DNA of 38,188 nt from an uncultured Oscillospiraceae bacterium (GTDB taxonomy: Bacteria; Bacillota; Clostridia; Oscillospirales; Oscillospiraceae). Below the pieces are notes generated by a model. That model did no database searches, was not told the origin of the DNA, and worked only from the letters and a program-made list of their open reading frames with translations. Each line of letters opens with the position of its first letter. Positions within the stretch are counted from its first letter, which is position 1. Shown in pieces: positions 14,072-22,640 of this stretch. The stretch is taken from positions 1 to 38,188 of the forward strand of contig CANQSJ010000022.1 in assembly GCA_947626495.1 (NCBI GenBank). Reading direction: 5' to 3'. The translations under genes were made by a program, and so were the position numbers.

Positions 14072-15475
14072 ATGGACCTTTATTTGATAGGACACAACTA
14101 TAAATACGCCGCCGAGCAGATGCTGCTGAGCCTGTTTCCCGACCAGCGGCCGGTATATCCGGCGGGGGAGGTGACCGGCGACGGGGCGCGCATCGCCCTG
14201 GCGGACGGGGAGGCGGTGTGCACCCTGGTCCGGGAGGGCGTGGCCTATACCGGCCGGGCGCCGGCGGACTATACCGGCGGGGAGCGGGAGCGCGTTCGCG
14301 CGGAGCAGCGGGCGGTGAAGCTGAGCTTTTACCGGGCGGCGCTCTCTTCCGGCGTGCCCAAGCCGGTGTGGGGAGCCCTCACCGGCGTCAAGCCCGGCAA
14401 GCTCATGGCCCGGTATCTCACGCAGGGCAGGACGGCGGCGGACTTCGCCCGGGACTTCGACGTGGACCCGGATCGGGCGGCCCTGTGTCAGGCCACCACC
14501 CGGGCGGCGCTGGCGGTGAAGGCGTCTCTGGCGGCCGGGGACATCGGCCTTTACGTGGGCATCCCCTTTTGTCCCACCCGGTGCGCCTACTGCTCGTTCA
14601 TCTCCAGCAGTCTGGGCACCAGCGGAAAGCTGGTGGAGCCCTATCTGCAGGCGCTTTTCGGCGAGATCCGCCGCACGGGGGAGCAGGTCTGCCGGGCGGG
14701 ACAGCGGCCCGCGGCGCTGTATCTGGGCGGCGGCACCCCCACCACCCTGACGGCAGCGCAGCTGGAGGCACTGTGTACGGCGCTGGAGGAGAGCTTCGAT
14801 CTTGCCGCCCTGCGGGAGTACACCGTGGAGGCGGGCCGGCCGGACACCATCACCGCGGAAAAGCTGGCGGTGCTGAAAAAGCACGGCGTGGGCCGGGTGT
14901 CGGTGAACCCACAGACCATGTCCGACGCGGTGCTGGCGGCCATCGGGCGAAAGCACACGGCGCAGGATATCCTGGACGCCCTGGCGCTGGTGCGGGCGGC
15001 GGGGGATTTTGCGGTAAATATGGATCTCATCGCGGGTCTGCCGGAGGACACACCGGAGGGCTTTGCCGATACGCTGGAAAAGGTGCTGGCCCTGGCGCCG
15101 GAGAACGTCACCGTGCATACCCTGGCCATCAAAAACGGCTCCTATCTGGCCCAGCGGCCGGAGGCGCTGCCGGGGGCGGAGGACGTGGGCCGGATGGTGT
15201 CCCTGGCGTCCCGGCGGCTGGCCGGGGCGGGATACGAGCCCTACTACCTCTACCGGCAGAAGTACATGTCCGGGGGCTTCGAGAACGTGGGCTGGGCCCG
15301 GCCCGGCACCGGGAGTCTTTACAACATCGTCATGATGGAGGAGCTGTGTTCCGTGGTCGCCATGGGCGCGGGGGCCTCCACAAAATTCACGGGACCGGAC
15401 GGGTCGGTCCGCCGGCGGAGCAATCCCAAGTACCCGAAGGAGTATATCGAAAGGATGAGCGAATATGGCGTTTGA
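14072..15475 (+). CDS. hemZ: coproporphyrinogen dehydrogenase HemZ (radical SAM)
   Basis: A 467-residue radical SAM enzyme of the HemZ branch, assigned to oxygen-independent oxidation of coproporphyrinogen III in haem synthesis, though activity in vivo is debated for this branch. An N-terminal extension of about 155 residues, typical of HemZ, precedes the SAM domain. The cluster motif is CPTRCAYC with C167, C171 and C174, and the SAM-binding LYLGGGTPTTL follows. NMDLIAGLPEDTPEGF is the usual HemN/HemZ segment. SD AGAGGA lies about 9 bases before ATG. It overlaps the kinase gene by 11 bases, so they are co-translated. Confidence 0.92.
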   Translation: MDLYLIGHNYKYAAEQMLLSLFPDQRPVYPAGEVTGDGARIALADGEAVCTLVREGVAYTGRAPADYTGGERERVRAEQRAVKLSFYRAALSSGVPKPVWGALTGVKPGKLMARYLTQGRTAADFARDFDVDPDRAALCQATTRAALAVKASLAAGDIGLYVGIPFCPTRCAYCSFISSSLGTSGKLVEPYLQALFGEIRRTGEQVCRAGQRPAALYLGGGTPTTLTAAQLEALCTALEESFDLAALREYTVEAGRPDTITAEKLAVLKKHGVGRVSVNPQTMSDAVLAAIGRKHTAQDILDALALVRAAGDFAVNMDLIAGLPEDTPEGFADTLEKVLALAPENVTVHTLAIKNGSYLAQRPEALPGAEDVGRMVSLASRRLAGAGYEPYYLYRQKYMSGGFENVGWARPGTGSLYNIVMMEELCSVVAMGAGASTKFTGPDGSVRRRSNPKYPKEYIERMSEYGV

Positions 15476-16400
15476 ACTGGAAAAGATCAACCACGCGGCC
15501 AGGACGGACCCGGCGGGATTCATCGCCGCCTGCGACGAGGAGTATAACGGGCGCATCTGCGCCACGGCGGAGAGGATCATCGAGAACCTTCCCCACAGCC
15601 CCATCGTGCTGCTCAGCGGCCCCTCCGGCAGCGGCAAGACCACCACGGCCATGAAGATCCGGGACGAGCTGAGCCGCCGGGGCGTGAAGAGCCACAGCAT
15701 CTCCATGGACAACTACTTCAGGACCGTCCGGCCGGAGACCGTGCCCCGCACGGAGGACGGGGAGCCGGATCTGGAGAGCCCGCTGTGCATGGATATGGAG
15801 CTGCTCAACGAGCACTTCACCATGCTCAGCCGGGGGGAGCGGATCTTCGTGCCCAAGTATGAATTTGCCCGGCAGATGCGCTCTATCGAGCCCAGCCAGT
15901 CCCTGCGCCTGGGAAAGGACGAGGTGGCCATCTTCGAGGGGATCCACGCGCTGAACACCTCCATCACCGACGTGCATCCGGAGGCGTTCAAGCTGTATGT
16001 GAGCGCCCGGTCCAACATCATCGACAGCCAGGGGGAGTATGCCTACAAGGGCACCTGGCTGCGCCTGACCCGCCGGGTCACCCGGGACCACCTGTTCCGG
16101 GGGGCGGACCCGGAGGACACCATGCGCATGTGGGAGAACGTGCGCCACGGGGAGATCCGCAACATCTCGCCGTACAAGAACAAGGCGGATGTGCAGCTGG
16201 ACACCGCCTTCCCCTACGAGGCCTGCATCATGCGACCCATCGCCGAGCCCCTGCTGGCCCACGTGCCGGAGGACATCCCCTATCAGGAGCTGCGCCAGGT
16301 GGGACCGGCCCTGCAGCGCTTTGAGCCCATCGATCTGGGCTATCTGCCGGCGGACGCCCTGCTGCGGGAGTTCACCGGCGGCGGGATCTACGAGTACTGA
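15465..16400 (+). CDS. uridine kinase-like nucleoside kinase
   Basis: A 311-residue P-loop kinase of the phosphoribulokinase/uridine kinase family. Walker A is GPSGSGKT (residues 52-59). Further landmarks are SISMDNYFR, which fits the substrate aspartate region, and VAIFEGIHALN, the second acidic region. ADPEDTMRMWENV is shared with clostridial nucleoside kinases. It lacks the N-terminal TGS-like part found in some relatives. The start lies inside the hemZ end (11-base overlap), implying coupling. A strong hairpin terminator follows. Uridine is the likely but unproven substrate. Confidence 0.83.
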   Translation: MAFELEKINHAARTDPAGFIAACDEEYNGRICATAERIIENLPHSPIVLLSGPSGSGKTTTAMKIRDELSRRGVKSHSISMDNYFRTVRPETVPRTEDGEPDLESPLCMDMELLNEHFTMLSRGERIFVPKYEFARQMRSIEPSQSLRLGKDEVAIFEGIHALNTSITDVHPEAFKLYVSARSNIIDSQGEYAYKGTWLRLTRRVTRDHLFRGADPEDTMRMWENVRHGEIRNISPYKNKADVQLDTAFPYEACIMRPIAEPLLAHVPEDIPYQELRQVGPALQRFEPIDLGYLPADALLREFTGGGIYEY

Positions 16401-16407
16401 CGGCCCG

Positions 16408-16455
16408 AAAAAGAAAAAGACGGTCCCCCGCCCGCGGCGGGGGACCGTTCGTTTT
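16408..16455. terminator. bidirectional terminator between convergent genes
   Basis: ACGGTCCCCCGCC (16420-16432) pairs perfectly with GGCGGGGGACCGT (16436-16448). On the minus strand it is followed by CTTTTTCTTTTTC, a good tail for the ABC ATPase gene; on the plus strand TCGTTTTC follows, serving the kinase gene. Confidence 0.9.
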
Positions 16456-16468
16456 CAGCGGATATGGA

Positions 16469-17623
16469 TCAGAAATCGTAGCTCTTGCACACAGGGGCGT
16501 CTGCGTTGGCGGAGTCGGCGTCGTACCAGATCAGGTTGTTGCCGCTCTCCTTGTCGAACAGCTGGATCAGCTCGGGCTTGGTCGAGAATTTCACCGTCGC
16601 GCCCATACTCACGTCCACCTTCAGATCCACCGTGGGGATCACCATGACCACCTCGTCGCCGTTGCTGTCCGCGTGCAGGTGCACCTCCGAGCCCATCATC
16701 TCGTTCACCACGATCTTCGCCTCCAGCTCGCCCTCGCCCACGTTGATGTGCTGCGGCCGGATGCCCGCGATGATGTCGCACGCCTTCGCCCCGTTCGCCT
16801 TCAAAGCCTTCTGCTGGAACTCGCTCAGCTTGATCTTCGCGTTCCGGATCTGGGCGTAGTACTCCCCGTTCTCCACCAGCAGCTGGCAGTTGTCGAAGAA
16901 GTTCATCACCGGCATCCCGATGAACCCCGCCACAAACAGGTTCACCGGCTTGTCGAATACCTCTCCCGGCGTGCCGATCTGGTTCACGTAGCCGTCCTTC
17001 ATGATCACGATCCGGTCGCCCAGCGTCATGGCCTCCGTCTGGTCGTGGGTCACGTACATGAACGTGGTGTTGATCCGGCTGCGCAGCTTGATGATCTCCG
17101 CCCGCATCTGGTTACGCAGTTTCGCGTCCAGGTTGGAAAGCGGCTCGTCCATCAGGAACACCTTCGGGTCCCGGACCATGGCCCGGCCGATGGCCACGCG
17201 CTGCCGCTGGCCGCCGGACAGCGCCTTGGGCTTCCGCTCCAGGTACTGGGTGATGTCCAGAATCGCCGCCACTTCCTTGACCTTCTTGTCGATCTCCGCC
17301 TTGGGCACCTTCTTCAGCTTCAAAGCGAAGGCCATGTTGTCGTACACCGTCATGTGGGGATATAGGGCGTAGGACTGGAAGACCATGGCGATGTCCCGGT
17401 CCTTGGGCTCCACGTTGTTGCACAGCTTCCCGTCGATGTACAGCTCGCCCTCCGTGATGTCCTCCAGGCCCGCCACCATACGAAGCGTGGTGGACTTGCC
17501 GCAGCCGGAGGGGCCCACCAGCACGATGAACTCCTTGTCCGCGATGGACAGGTTCACATCGTGCACCGCCGTGACGCCGCCGTCATAGACCTTCTTCAGA
17601 CCCTTCAATACGACTTCAGACAT
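16469..17623 (-). CDS. sugar ABC transporter ATP-binding protein (MsmK/UgpC type)
   Basis: A 384-residue ATPase that powers carbohydrate uptake permeases. Walker [10 protein letters not shown] (37-45), the Q-loop [11 protein letters not shown], signature LSGGQRQR (135-142), Walker B VFLMDEP (155-161) and switch histidine in [12 protein letters not shown] are all intact. The C-terminal 150 residues form the TOBE/regulatory domain of the MsmK, MalK and UgpC group. No permease or binding protein is adjacent; such stand-alone ATPases often serve several sugar transporters, as MsmK does in streptococci. It has its own promoter (17833-17861), a leader of about 200 bases and a terminator. The ribosome site before ATG is weak (AGAGAG). 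Confidence 0.95.
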   Translation of the reverse strand: MSEVVLKGLKKVYDGGVTAVHDVNLSIADKEFIVLVGPSGCGKSTTLRMVAGLEDITEGELYIDGKLCNNVEPKDRDIAMVFQSYALYPHMTVYDNMAFALKLKKVPKAEIDKKVKEVAAILDITQYLERKPKALSGGQRQRVAIGRAMVRDPKVFLMDEPLSNLDAKLRNQMRAEIIKLRSRINTTFMYVTHDQTEAMTLGDRIVIMKDGYVNQIGTPGEVFDKPVNLFVAGFIGMPVMNFFDNCQLLVENGEYYAQIRNAKIKLSEFQQKALKANGAKACDIIAGIRPQHINVGEGELEAKIVVNEMMGSEVHLHADSNGDEVVMVIPTVDLKVDVSMGATVKFSTKPELIQLFDKESGNNLIWYDADSANADAPVCKSYDF

Positions 17624-17832
17624 GTTTTATCTCTCTGGCAGCCGGGCCTCCGCCCATGCCGCCTCGCGCCGGCCACGAGAGCCGGACCGCTTTACGACAG
17701 GTCTCCACACTGCCGCACCGCGAGAGCGCGGTTCCTTTTCCTCCTTTTTTATGGGCCCGCGGCGCTATGATAGAGGAGTAGCGGCGCGGATCCTGATTGA
17801 TGAAGTGATGCCGGGGTCGATGTTATAAAGTT
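17624..17832 (-). other. long structured 5' leader of the ABC ATPase gene
   Basis: About 200 GC-rich bases between the predicted start and ATG. Visible elements on the minus strand: an A/G run AAAAAAGGAGGAAAAGG (near 17734-17750) that looks like a ribosome site but has no start codon at proper distance, then the hairpin ACCGCG/CGCGGT, then overlapping CCGG-rich stems up to the start codon. I recognise no known riboswitch. Confidence 0.4.
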
Positions 17833-17861
17833 ATAATATCATAATGATTGACGGATTGCAA
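17833..17861 (-). promoter_or_regulatory. promoter of the ABC ATPase gene
   Basis: On the minus strand TTGCAA (17856-17861), 17 bases, TATTAT (17833-17838), in the AT-rich part of the divergent intergenic region. Predicted start is about 17826. Confidence 0.6.
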
Positions 17862-17940
17862 CAGAAACTCCCTCTATCCGAACAAATCTTTGGTTATTTT
17901 TGCATTTGCGGACCGGGGAAGGGCGGAAAAGAATTTTTGG
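17862..17940. other. AT-rich spacer between divergent promoters upstream of rpmH
   Basis: The middle of the 414-base gap between the ABC ATPase and rpmH. It is AT-rich compared with the genes and has no convincing DnaA box cluster or open frame. In many Firmicutes dnaA and the origin lie next to rpmH; here nothing of that kind is seen. Confidence 0.5.
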
Positions 17941-17969
17941 TTGACACGGATTTGGATTTTTTATATAAT
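17941..17969 (+). promoter_or_regulatory. consensus promoter of the rpmH operon
   Basis: TTGACA (17941-17946), exactly 17 bases, TATAAT (17964-17969): a perfect sigma-A match, as expected for a ribosomal protein gene. The leader is about 60 bases. Confidence 0.93.
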
Positions 17970-18037
17970 GGTGCAGTTGCCAACTACGGCGGCTTTCGTC
18001 GCTGATGAGTAATACGAAAAGAAAGGAAACGAGAAAA

Positions 18038-18172
18038 ATGCTGCGTACCTATCAGCCCAAGAAGCGCCACGTCCAGAAGGAGCATGGCTTCCGCAAGCGC
18101 ATGAGCACAAGCAATGGCCGGAAGGTGATCTCCGCCCGCCGCGCCAAGGGCCGCAAGAGACTGAGCTACTGA
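18038..18172 (+). CDS. rpmH: 50S ribosomal protein L34
   Basis: A 44-residue basic protein of the large ribosomal subunit. It starts [18 protein letters not shown] and continues with [13 protein letters not shown] and [11 protein letters not shown], which is the standard L34 pattern along its whole length. GAAAGGAAAC lies upstream of the ATG. It is followed by rnpA after 24 bases, the usual arrangement near the origin, and is driven by the consensus promoter at 17941. Confidence 0.97.
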   Translation: MLRTYQPKKRHVQKEHGFRKRMSTSNGRKVISARRAKGRKRLSY

Positions 18173-18196
18173 GGACTGCCTCGGGAGCGGGGGACC

Positions 18197-18532
18197 GTGA
18201 GATTCACATCCTCGTTAAAATCGAACCGTGATTTTCGCCGTGTGTACCACAAGGGGACCAGTGCCGTCAGGCCCTGCCTCGTGGTATACGCCCGCAGGAC
18301 GGGCGCCAGCGGCAACCGCCTTGGCATCACCGTGACGGCCAAGGTGGGGAAGGCGCACACCCGCAACCGGGTGCGCCGGCGCCTGCGGGAGATCTACCGT
18401 CTGCATGAACAGACCATCCGCCCGGGCTATGACCTGGTGGTGGTGGCCCGGACCAGGGCGGCGGCGGCGGAATATGCCAGGCTGGAGAGGGAATTTCTCT
18501 CCGCCAGCAAGGAGCTGGGGGCGGCGCTGTGA
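18197..18532 (+). CDS. rnpA: ribonuclease P protein component
   Basis: The protein subunit of RNase P, which binds the catalytic RNA and helps remove tRNA 5' leaders (and tmRNA 5' ends). The 111-residue protein starts with GTG and has the conserved N-terminal [12 protein letters not shown] and the RNR motif [16 protein letters not shown]. Its end overlaps the start of yidD by four bases (GTGA), so expression is coupled. Confidence 0.96.
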   Translation: MRFTSSLKSNRDFRRVYHKGTSAVRPCLVVYARRTGASGNRLGITVTAKVGKAHTRNRVRRRLREIYRLHEQTIRPGYDLVVVARTRAAAAEYARLEREFLSASKELGAAL

Positions 18533-18747
18533 AAGGGCTGCTGCTGGCTTTGATCCGTTTTTACAGGAAGTATATCTCCCCCCTCACCAAACCGAGCTGC
18601 CGGTTCATCCCCACCTGCAGCCAGTATGCCCTGGAGGCCATTGAGCGCTACGGGGCGTGGAAGGGCGGCTGGCTGGCGCTCAAGCGCATCTGCCGCTGCC
18701 ATCCGTTCCATCGGGGAGAGCACGATTTTTATGATCCTGTGCCGTAA
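18529..18747 (+). CDS. yidD: membrane protein insertion efficiency factor YidD
   Basis: A 72-residue protein with GTG start that assists YidC-mediated insertion. Hallmarks are [28 protein letters not shown] and the C-terminal [18 protein letters not shown]. Cysteines are conserved. It overlaps rnpA and precedes yidC by 13 bases, the conserved order. Confidence 0.96.
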   Translation: MKGLLLALIRFYRKYISPLTKPSCRFIPTCSQYALEAIERYGAWKGGWLALKRICRCHPFHRGEHDFYDPVP

Positions 18748-18760
18748 ATAGGAGAGTACT

Positions 18761-20203
18761 ATGTTAAAAGCTATTGCGAAGCCGTTTGGCGCGTTGATGC
18801 TCTGGCTTTACAACCTGGTGGGCAACTACGGCGTGGCCGTGATCCTGTTTGCCCTGGTGGTGAAGCTCATCATGCTGCCCTTCCAGCTGAAGAGCAAAAA
18901 GAGCATGATGCGCACTTCCCGTATGACTCCCCGGCTGAAAGAGCTGGAGAAGAAATTCGGCAACGATCAGCAGCGCTATCAGCAGGAGCTGGCCAAGTTC
19001 TATAAAGAGGAAGGCGTCAGCCCCATGTCCGGGTGCCTGTGGAGCCTGCTGCCGTTCCCCATCCTGATCGCCCTGTACAACGCCATCCGCTACCCCCTGA
19101 CCACCATGATGGGGGTGCCGGAGAGCCTGCTGGCCGAGGGCGGCGCCCTGCTGGAAAAGCTGACGGCCATGGGCTACCAGGCCGGTACCGGCCGGGCCGC
19201 CTTTTACGATCAGATCTACCAGTCCAAGTTCATCACCGAGAACTTTGCCAGTTTTGCCGGCATCTCGGACAAGCTGCAGCAGCTGAAGTATAACTTCCTG
19301 GGGCTGGATCTGAGCCAGACGCCCAGCTTCGCCTTCTGGAACTGGGATTTCTCCTCGGCGAGCAAATGGCTGCCCCTGCTGGGACTGTTCATGATCCCGG
19401 TGCTCAGCGCCCTTTTGAGCTGGCTAGGCATGAAGGTGTCCAACGCCAGCATGCCCCAGACCGCGGAACAGCAGCAGCAGACGCGGACCATGTATCTGAT
19501 CATGCCGCTGATGAGCCTCTATATCTGCTTCACCATGCCCGCCGTCATGGGCATCTACTGGATTGCCCAGAGCGTGTTTGCCATGGTCCAGGACCTGATC
19601 CTGAACAGGGTGTTCTCCAAGCAGCTGGACATTGAGGACGCCGACCGCATCCAGCGGGAGAAGGCCCGGGAGGCGGAGCTGGAGGCCAAGCGCCAGGAGA
19701 CCGAGCGGCTGAAGGCCGCCGGCGCCACCGTGGCCAACCGGAGCACCTCCAAGAAGAACAAGCGCGCCGTGGCCGCCCAGAAGGAAGTGGAGCGCAAGGC
19801 CGCCGAGGCCCGCGCGGCCAAGGCCGCCCGCCGGGCGCGTCTGGGCATCGAGGACGACAAGGAAGATATCCCCGCCTCCCAGGTGGGAGACCGGCGCTAT
19901 GCCCGCGGCCGGGCCTATGTGCCCGACCGGTATACCAACCCGGAGGAAGCGGAGGAGAAGACCGCCGCCGCTGCGGCGGAGAGCGAGATTTACGATGCGG
20001 AGCTGGCCGCGTCCGATGGGGAAGATGCGGACACCGCCGCCGTGCTGACGGCGCCGGATACCGCCCCGGAGGCGGAGGAGCCTGCCGAGGCCCCGGAGGA
20101 GGAGACAGCGGAGGCTGCCGGGCCCGCGGAGGCGGAGGAGCCGGAGGCTGCCGCGTCGGAGGAGCCTGAGAAGAGGGACGAGCCCGATCAGGCCCAAGAG
20201 TAA
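18761..20203 (+). CDS. yidC: membrane protein insertase YidC/Oxa1
   Basis: The insertase places membrane proteins in the cytoplasmic membrane, alone or with Sec. The core (about residues 1-290) has helices at 20-42 (VAVILFALVVKLIMLPFQL), a cytoplasmic hairpin region RMTPRLKELEKKF, a segment around LLPFPILIALYNAI, and later helices near 205-225 and 240-280. A long tail follows (about 290-480): first a charged Lys/Arg/Glu helix, then an Ala/Glu/Pro-rich acidic segment that is unusually long for the family. There is no obvious lipoprotein signal at the start. It lies between yidD and jag in the usual order. Confidence 0.95.
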   Translation: MLKAIAKPFGALMLWLYNLVGNYGVAVILFALVVKLIMLPFQLKSKKSMMRTSRMTPRLKELEKKFGNDQQRYQQELAKFYKEEGVSPMSGCLWSLLPFPILIALYNAIRYPLTTMMGVPESLLAEGGALLEKLTAMGYQAGTGRAAFYDQIYQSKFITENFASFAGISDKLQQLKYNFLGLDLSQTPSFAFWNWDFSSASKWLPLLGLFMIPVLSALLSWLGMKVSNASMPQTAEQQQQTRTMYLIMPLMSLYICFTMPAVMGIYWIAQSVFAMVQDLILNRVFSKQLDIEDADRIQREKAREAELEAKRQETERLKAAGATVANRSTSKKNKRAVAAQKEVERKAAEARAAKAARRARLGIEDDKEDIPASQVGDRRYARGRAYVPDRYTNPEEAEEKTAAAAAESEIYDAELAASDGEDADTAAVLTAPDTAPEAEEPAEAPEEETAEAAGPAEAEEPEAAASEEPEKRDEPDQAQE

Positions 20204-20223
20204 CGGAGGAGAACGTAAAGAAC

Positions 20224-21099
20224 ATGCAAAAGTCGATCGAGGTCCGTGGAAAGACGACGGACGACGCCCTGGCGAAGGGCCTGGCGCAGCTGGGCCTGGA
20301 GCGGGACGACGTATCCGTCGAGATCATAGAGCGGGGCAAGAAGGGCATCTTGGGCATCGGCGCCGCCGACGCGGTGATCCGCCTGTCCTATGAGGCCCCC
20401 GATGAGGAGCCGGCTCCCCCGAAGCCGGCGCCCCGGCCGGAGAAGCCCATCCCCGTAAAGCCGGAACCCAAGCCGGCGCCCGCCCCCGCCAAGCCGGCGC
20501 CCAAGCCGGAGAAGCGCCCGGAGCCCAAGGCCGGGCCCAAGCAGGAAGGGAGACCGGAGCCCAAGCCGGCGCCCGCTCCCGCCAGGGTGCGCCGTCCCGA
20601 GGGGACCCAGGCGGAGCAGACCGAGGCGTTCCTGCGGGGCCTTTTGGAGCGCATGGGCGTGCAGGCGGACATGGAGATCCGTCCCCGGGAGGGCGGCGGA
20701 CTGGACGTGCAGCTGACCGGCCCCGGCATCGGCGCCGTCATCGGCCGCCGGGGCGAGACCCTGGACGCCATCCAGCATCTGACCAACTACGCCGTGAACC
20801 GGGGCAGCGACCGCCACGACCACATCAGCGTGGACGCGGAGAACTACCGCTCCAAGCGGGAGGAGTCCCTGGTCCATCTGGCGGAGAAGATGGCCGCCAA
20901 AGCCGTCAAGTATAAGCGGAGCATGGCTCTGGAGCCCATGAATTCCTATGAGCGGCACGTGATCCACACCGCCCTGCAGGATTACGAGGGCGTCACCACC
21001 AGCTCCATCGGCACCGAGCCCAACCGCCGGGTGGTCGTGTCCTATGTGAAGCCGGAGACTCCCAAGAAGGAGCCCTCGGGCTACAAGGAATGGTGCTGA
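20224..21099 (+). CDS. jag: RNA-binding protein Jag/KhpB
   Basis: A 291-residue RNA-binding protein (SpoIIIJ-associated Jag, also KhpB). The N-terminal Jag domain (1-56) has the conserved ERGKKGILGIGAADA. A Pro/Lys-rich linker (about 58-125) with repeated KPAP/EPKP units follows. The KH domain has VIGRRGETLDAIQHL (GRRG at 174-177), and the C-terminal R3H domain has PMNSYERHVIH. Jag works with KhpA on RNAs linked to cell division in other Firmicutes. It is last in the rpmH operon; a terminator follows, and mnmE and mnmG, common next neighbours, are absent here. Confidence 0.96.
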   Translation: MQKSIEVRGKTTDDALAKGLAQLGLERDDVSVEIIERGKKGILGIGAADAVIRLSYEAPDEEPAPPKPAPRPEKPIPVKPEPKPAPAPAKPAPKPEKRPEPKAGPKQEGRPEPKPAPAPARVRRPEGTQAEQTEAFLRGLLERMGVQADMEIRPREGGGLDVQLTGPGIGAVIGRRGETLDAIQHLTNYAVNRGSDRHDHISVDAENYRSKREESLVHLAEKMAAKAVKYKRSMALEPMNSYERHVIHTALQDYEGVTTSSIGTEPNRRVVVSYVKPETPKKEPSGYKEWC

Positions 21100-21105
21100 A
21101 CCCAT

Positions 21106-21144
21106 AACCGTAAAGGGACGGCTCCGGCCGTCCCACGGTTTTTA
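21106..21144 (+). terminator. terminator of the rpmH-jag operon
   Basis: Inner stem GGGACGG/CCGTCCC, outer stem AACCGT (21106-21111) with ACGGTT (21135-21140), followed by TTTAT. It lies 6 bases past the jag stop. Confidence 0.88.
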
Positions 21145-21167
21145 TTGAGAGAGGAGGTCCCGGCCGA

Positions 21168-22625
21168 ATGGTCTATTCCAGCGCGATCTTTCTGTTCGCC
21201 TTTTTCCCGGCGGCGTTCGTCCTGTACCGGCTGGTGCCGTCCGTCCGGGGCAAAAATCTGCTGCTGCTGGCGCTGAGCTTGGTGTTCTATGCCTTTGGCC
21301 GGCTGGCCTACGTGCCGCTGCTGCTGGGCTCGATCCTGCTGAACTGGGGCGCGGGACGGCTGCTGGGCCGGCTGGAGGACAAGCGGGCCCGCCGGGCCGT
21401 GGGCGCGACGGCGGTGGCGGTGAACATCGGGGCGATGGCCCTGTTCAAATACCTGGATTTCGTCATCGCCAATCTGAACGCCCTGCTGGGCACGGCCATT
21501 CCCGCGGCGGGCATCCCGCTGCCTCTGGGCATCTCCTTTTTCACATTCACCGCCGTCAGCTATGTGGTGGAGGTGTGGCGCAAGCCCGCCAACATGGCGG
21601 AGAGCTTTTTGGATACGGCCCTTTATATCAGCTTTTTCCCCGTCATCCTCTCCGGGCCCATCGTGCCCTGGAAGACGGCGGCGCCCCAGCTTCGGGAGCG
21701 CCCGGCCACGGCGGAGGACGCCGCCCGGGGCATCCGCCGCTTCATCGTGGGCATGGCGAAAAAGCTGCTCATCGCCGACGTGGTGGGCACGCTGGTGGAC
21801 GGCCTGTACGCCTCCGGCGCGCCGGACGCGCGGTTGGCCTGGCTGGGTGCGCTGGGATACGCGGTGCAGATCTATTTTGACTTCGCCGGCTATTCGGACA
21901 TGGCCATCGGCCTGGGCCGGTGCTTCGGCTTTGCGCTGCCAGAGAACTTCAACATGCCCTACCGGTCCCTGGGTATGACGGATTTCTGGAAGCGCTGGCA
22001 CATCAGCCTCACCTCCTGGTTCCGCGAATATGTGTATATGCCCCTGGTGATGACCAAGCCGCTGCGGAAGCTCTATAAGAAGCTGTCCGCCCGCTACGGC
22101 CGGGCCAAGGCCAACCGGCTGAGCATCCTCATCCCCATGTCGGCGGTGTGGCTGCTGACGGGCCTGTGGCACGGGGCGGCCTGGCACTATGTGCTGTGGG
22201 GCCTGTGGCACGGGCTGTTCTGCGCCCTGGAGGGCGTGGGGCTCATCTCCGTCCCGACGCTGAAAAAGACCGGCGCCGGCCGCGTCGCACTGGGGGTTTA
22301 TACGGCCCTGGTGGTGCTGGTGGGGACGGTGCTGTTCCGGGCGGAGGATCTGGCCCAGGCCGGCCGGATGCTGGCGGCCATGTTTGCCGGCTGGCGCTTC
22401 ACCGCCGCGGGGACGCTCTCTCTGCAGACGGCGGCCAACGGCCTCAACATCGCCTGTCTGGCGGCAGGCATAGCGCTGTCCCTGGCCCCGCCCCTGAAGG
22501 GCCGGCTGGCGGAGGGGACGGCTGTGCAGGCGGCGGGCTATCTGGGCAGCCTGGCGCTGCTGGCGCTGTGCGTCATGGCCATGGCCCACGGCGGCTTCGC
22601 CCCGGGCATCTATCTGCAGTTCTGA
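21168..22625 (+). CDS. MBOAT-family O-acyltransferase (AlgI/PatA-like)
   Basis: A 485-residue polytopic membrane protein of the MBOAT family, which passes acyl groups, usually acetyl, across the membrane to a surface polymer. It begins MVYSSAIFLFAFFPAAF, typical of AlgI-like proteins. Conserved segments are PLGISFFTFTAVSYVVEVWR, YFDFAGYSDMAIGLGRCFGF, and FWKRWHISLTSWFREYVY. The essential histidine lies in TGLWHGAAWHY. SD GAGGAGGT is about 9 bases upstream of ATG. It precedes an AlgX/AlgJ-like gene by 15 bases; together they form a surface O-acetylation pair. The polymer target is not evident. Confidence 0.93.
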   Translation: MVYSSAIFLFAFFPAAFVLYRLVPSVRGKNLLLLALSLVFYAFGRLAYVPLLLGSILLNWGAGRLLGRLEDKRARRAVGATAVAVNIGAMALFKYLDFVIANLNALLGTAIPAAGIPLPLGISFFTFTAVSYVVEVWRKPANMAESFLDTALYISFFPVILSGPIVPWKTAAPQLRERPATAEDAARGIRRFIVGMAKKLLIADVVGTLVDGLYASGAPDARLAWLGALGYAVQIYFDFAGYSDMAIGLGRCFGFALPENFNMPYRSLGMTDFWKRWHISLTSWFREYVYMPLVMTKPLRKLYKKLSARYGRAKANRLSILIPMSAVWLLTGLWHGAAWHYVLWGLWHGLFCALEGVGLISVPTLKKTGAGRVALGVYTALVVLVGTVLFRAEDLAQAGRMLAAMFAGWRFTAAGTLSLQTAANGLNIACLAAGIALSLAPPLKGRLAEGTAVQAAGYLGSLALLALCVMAMAHGGFAPGIYLQF

Positions 22626-22640
22626 GAGGGGGCGGACGGG

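Noticed and set aside
17862-17940. Replication origin next to rpmH
   Set aside because: No cluster of TTATCCACA-like boxes and no dnaA or dnaN in the window.
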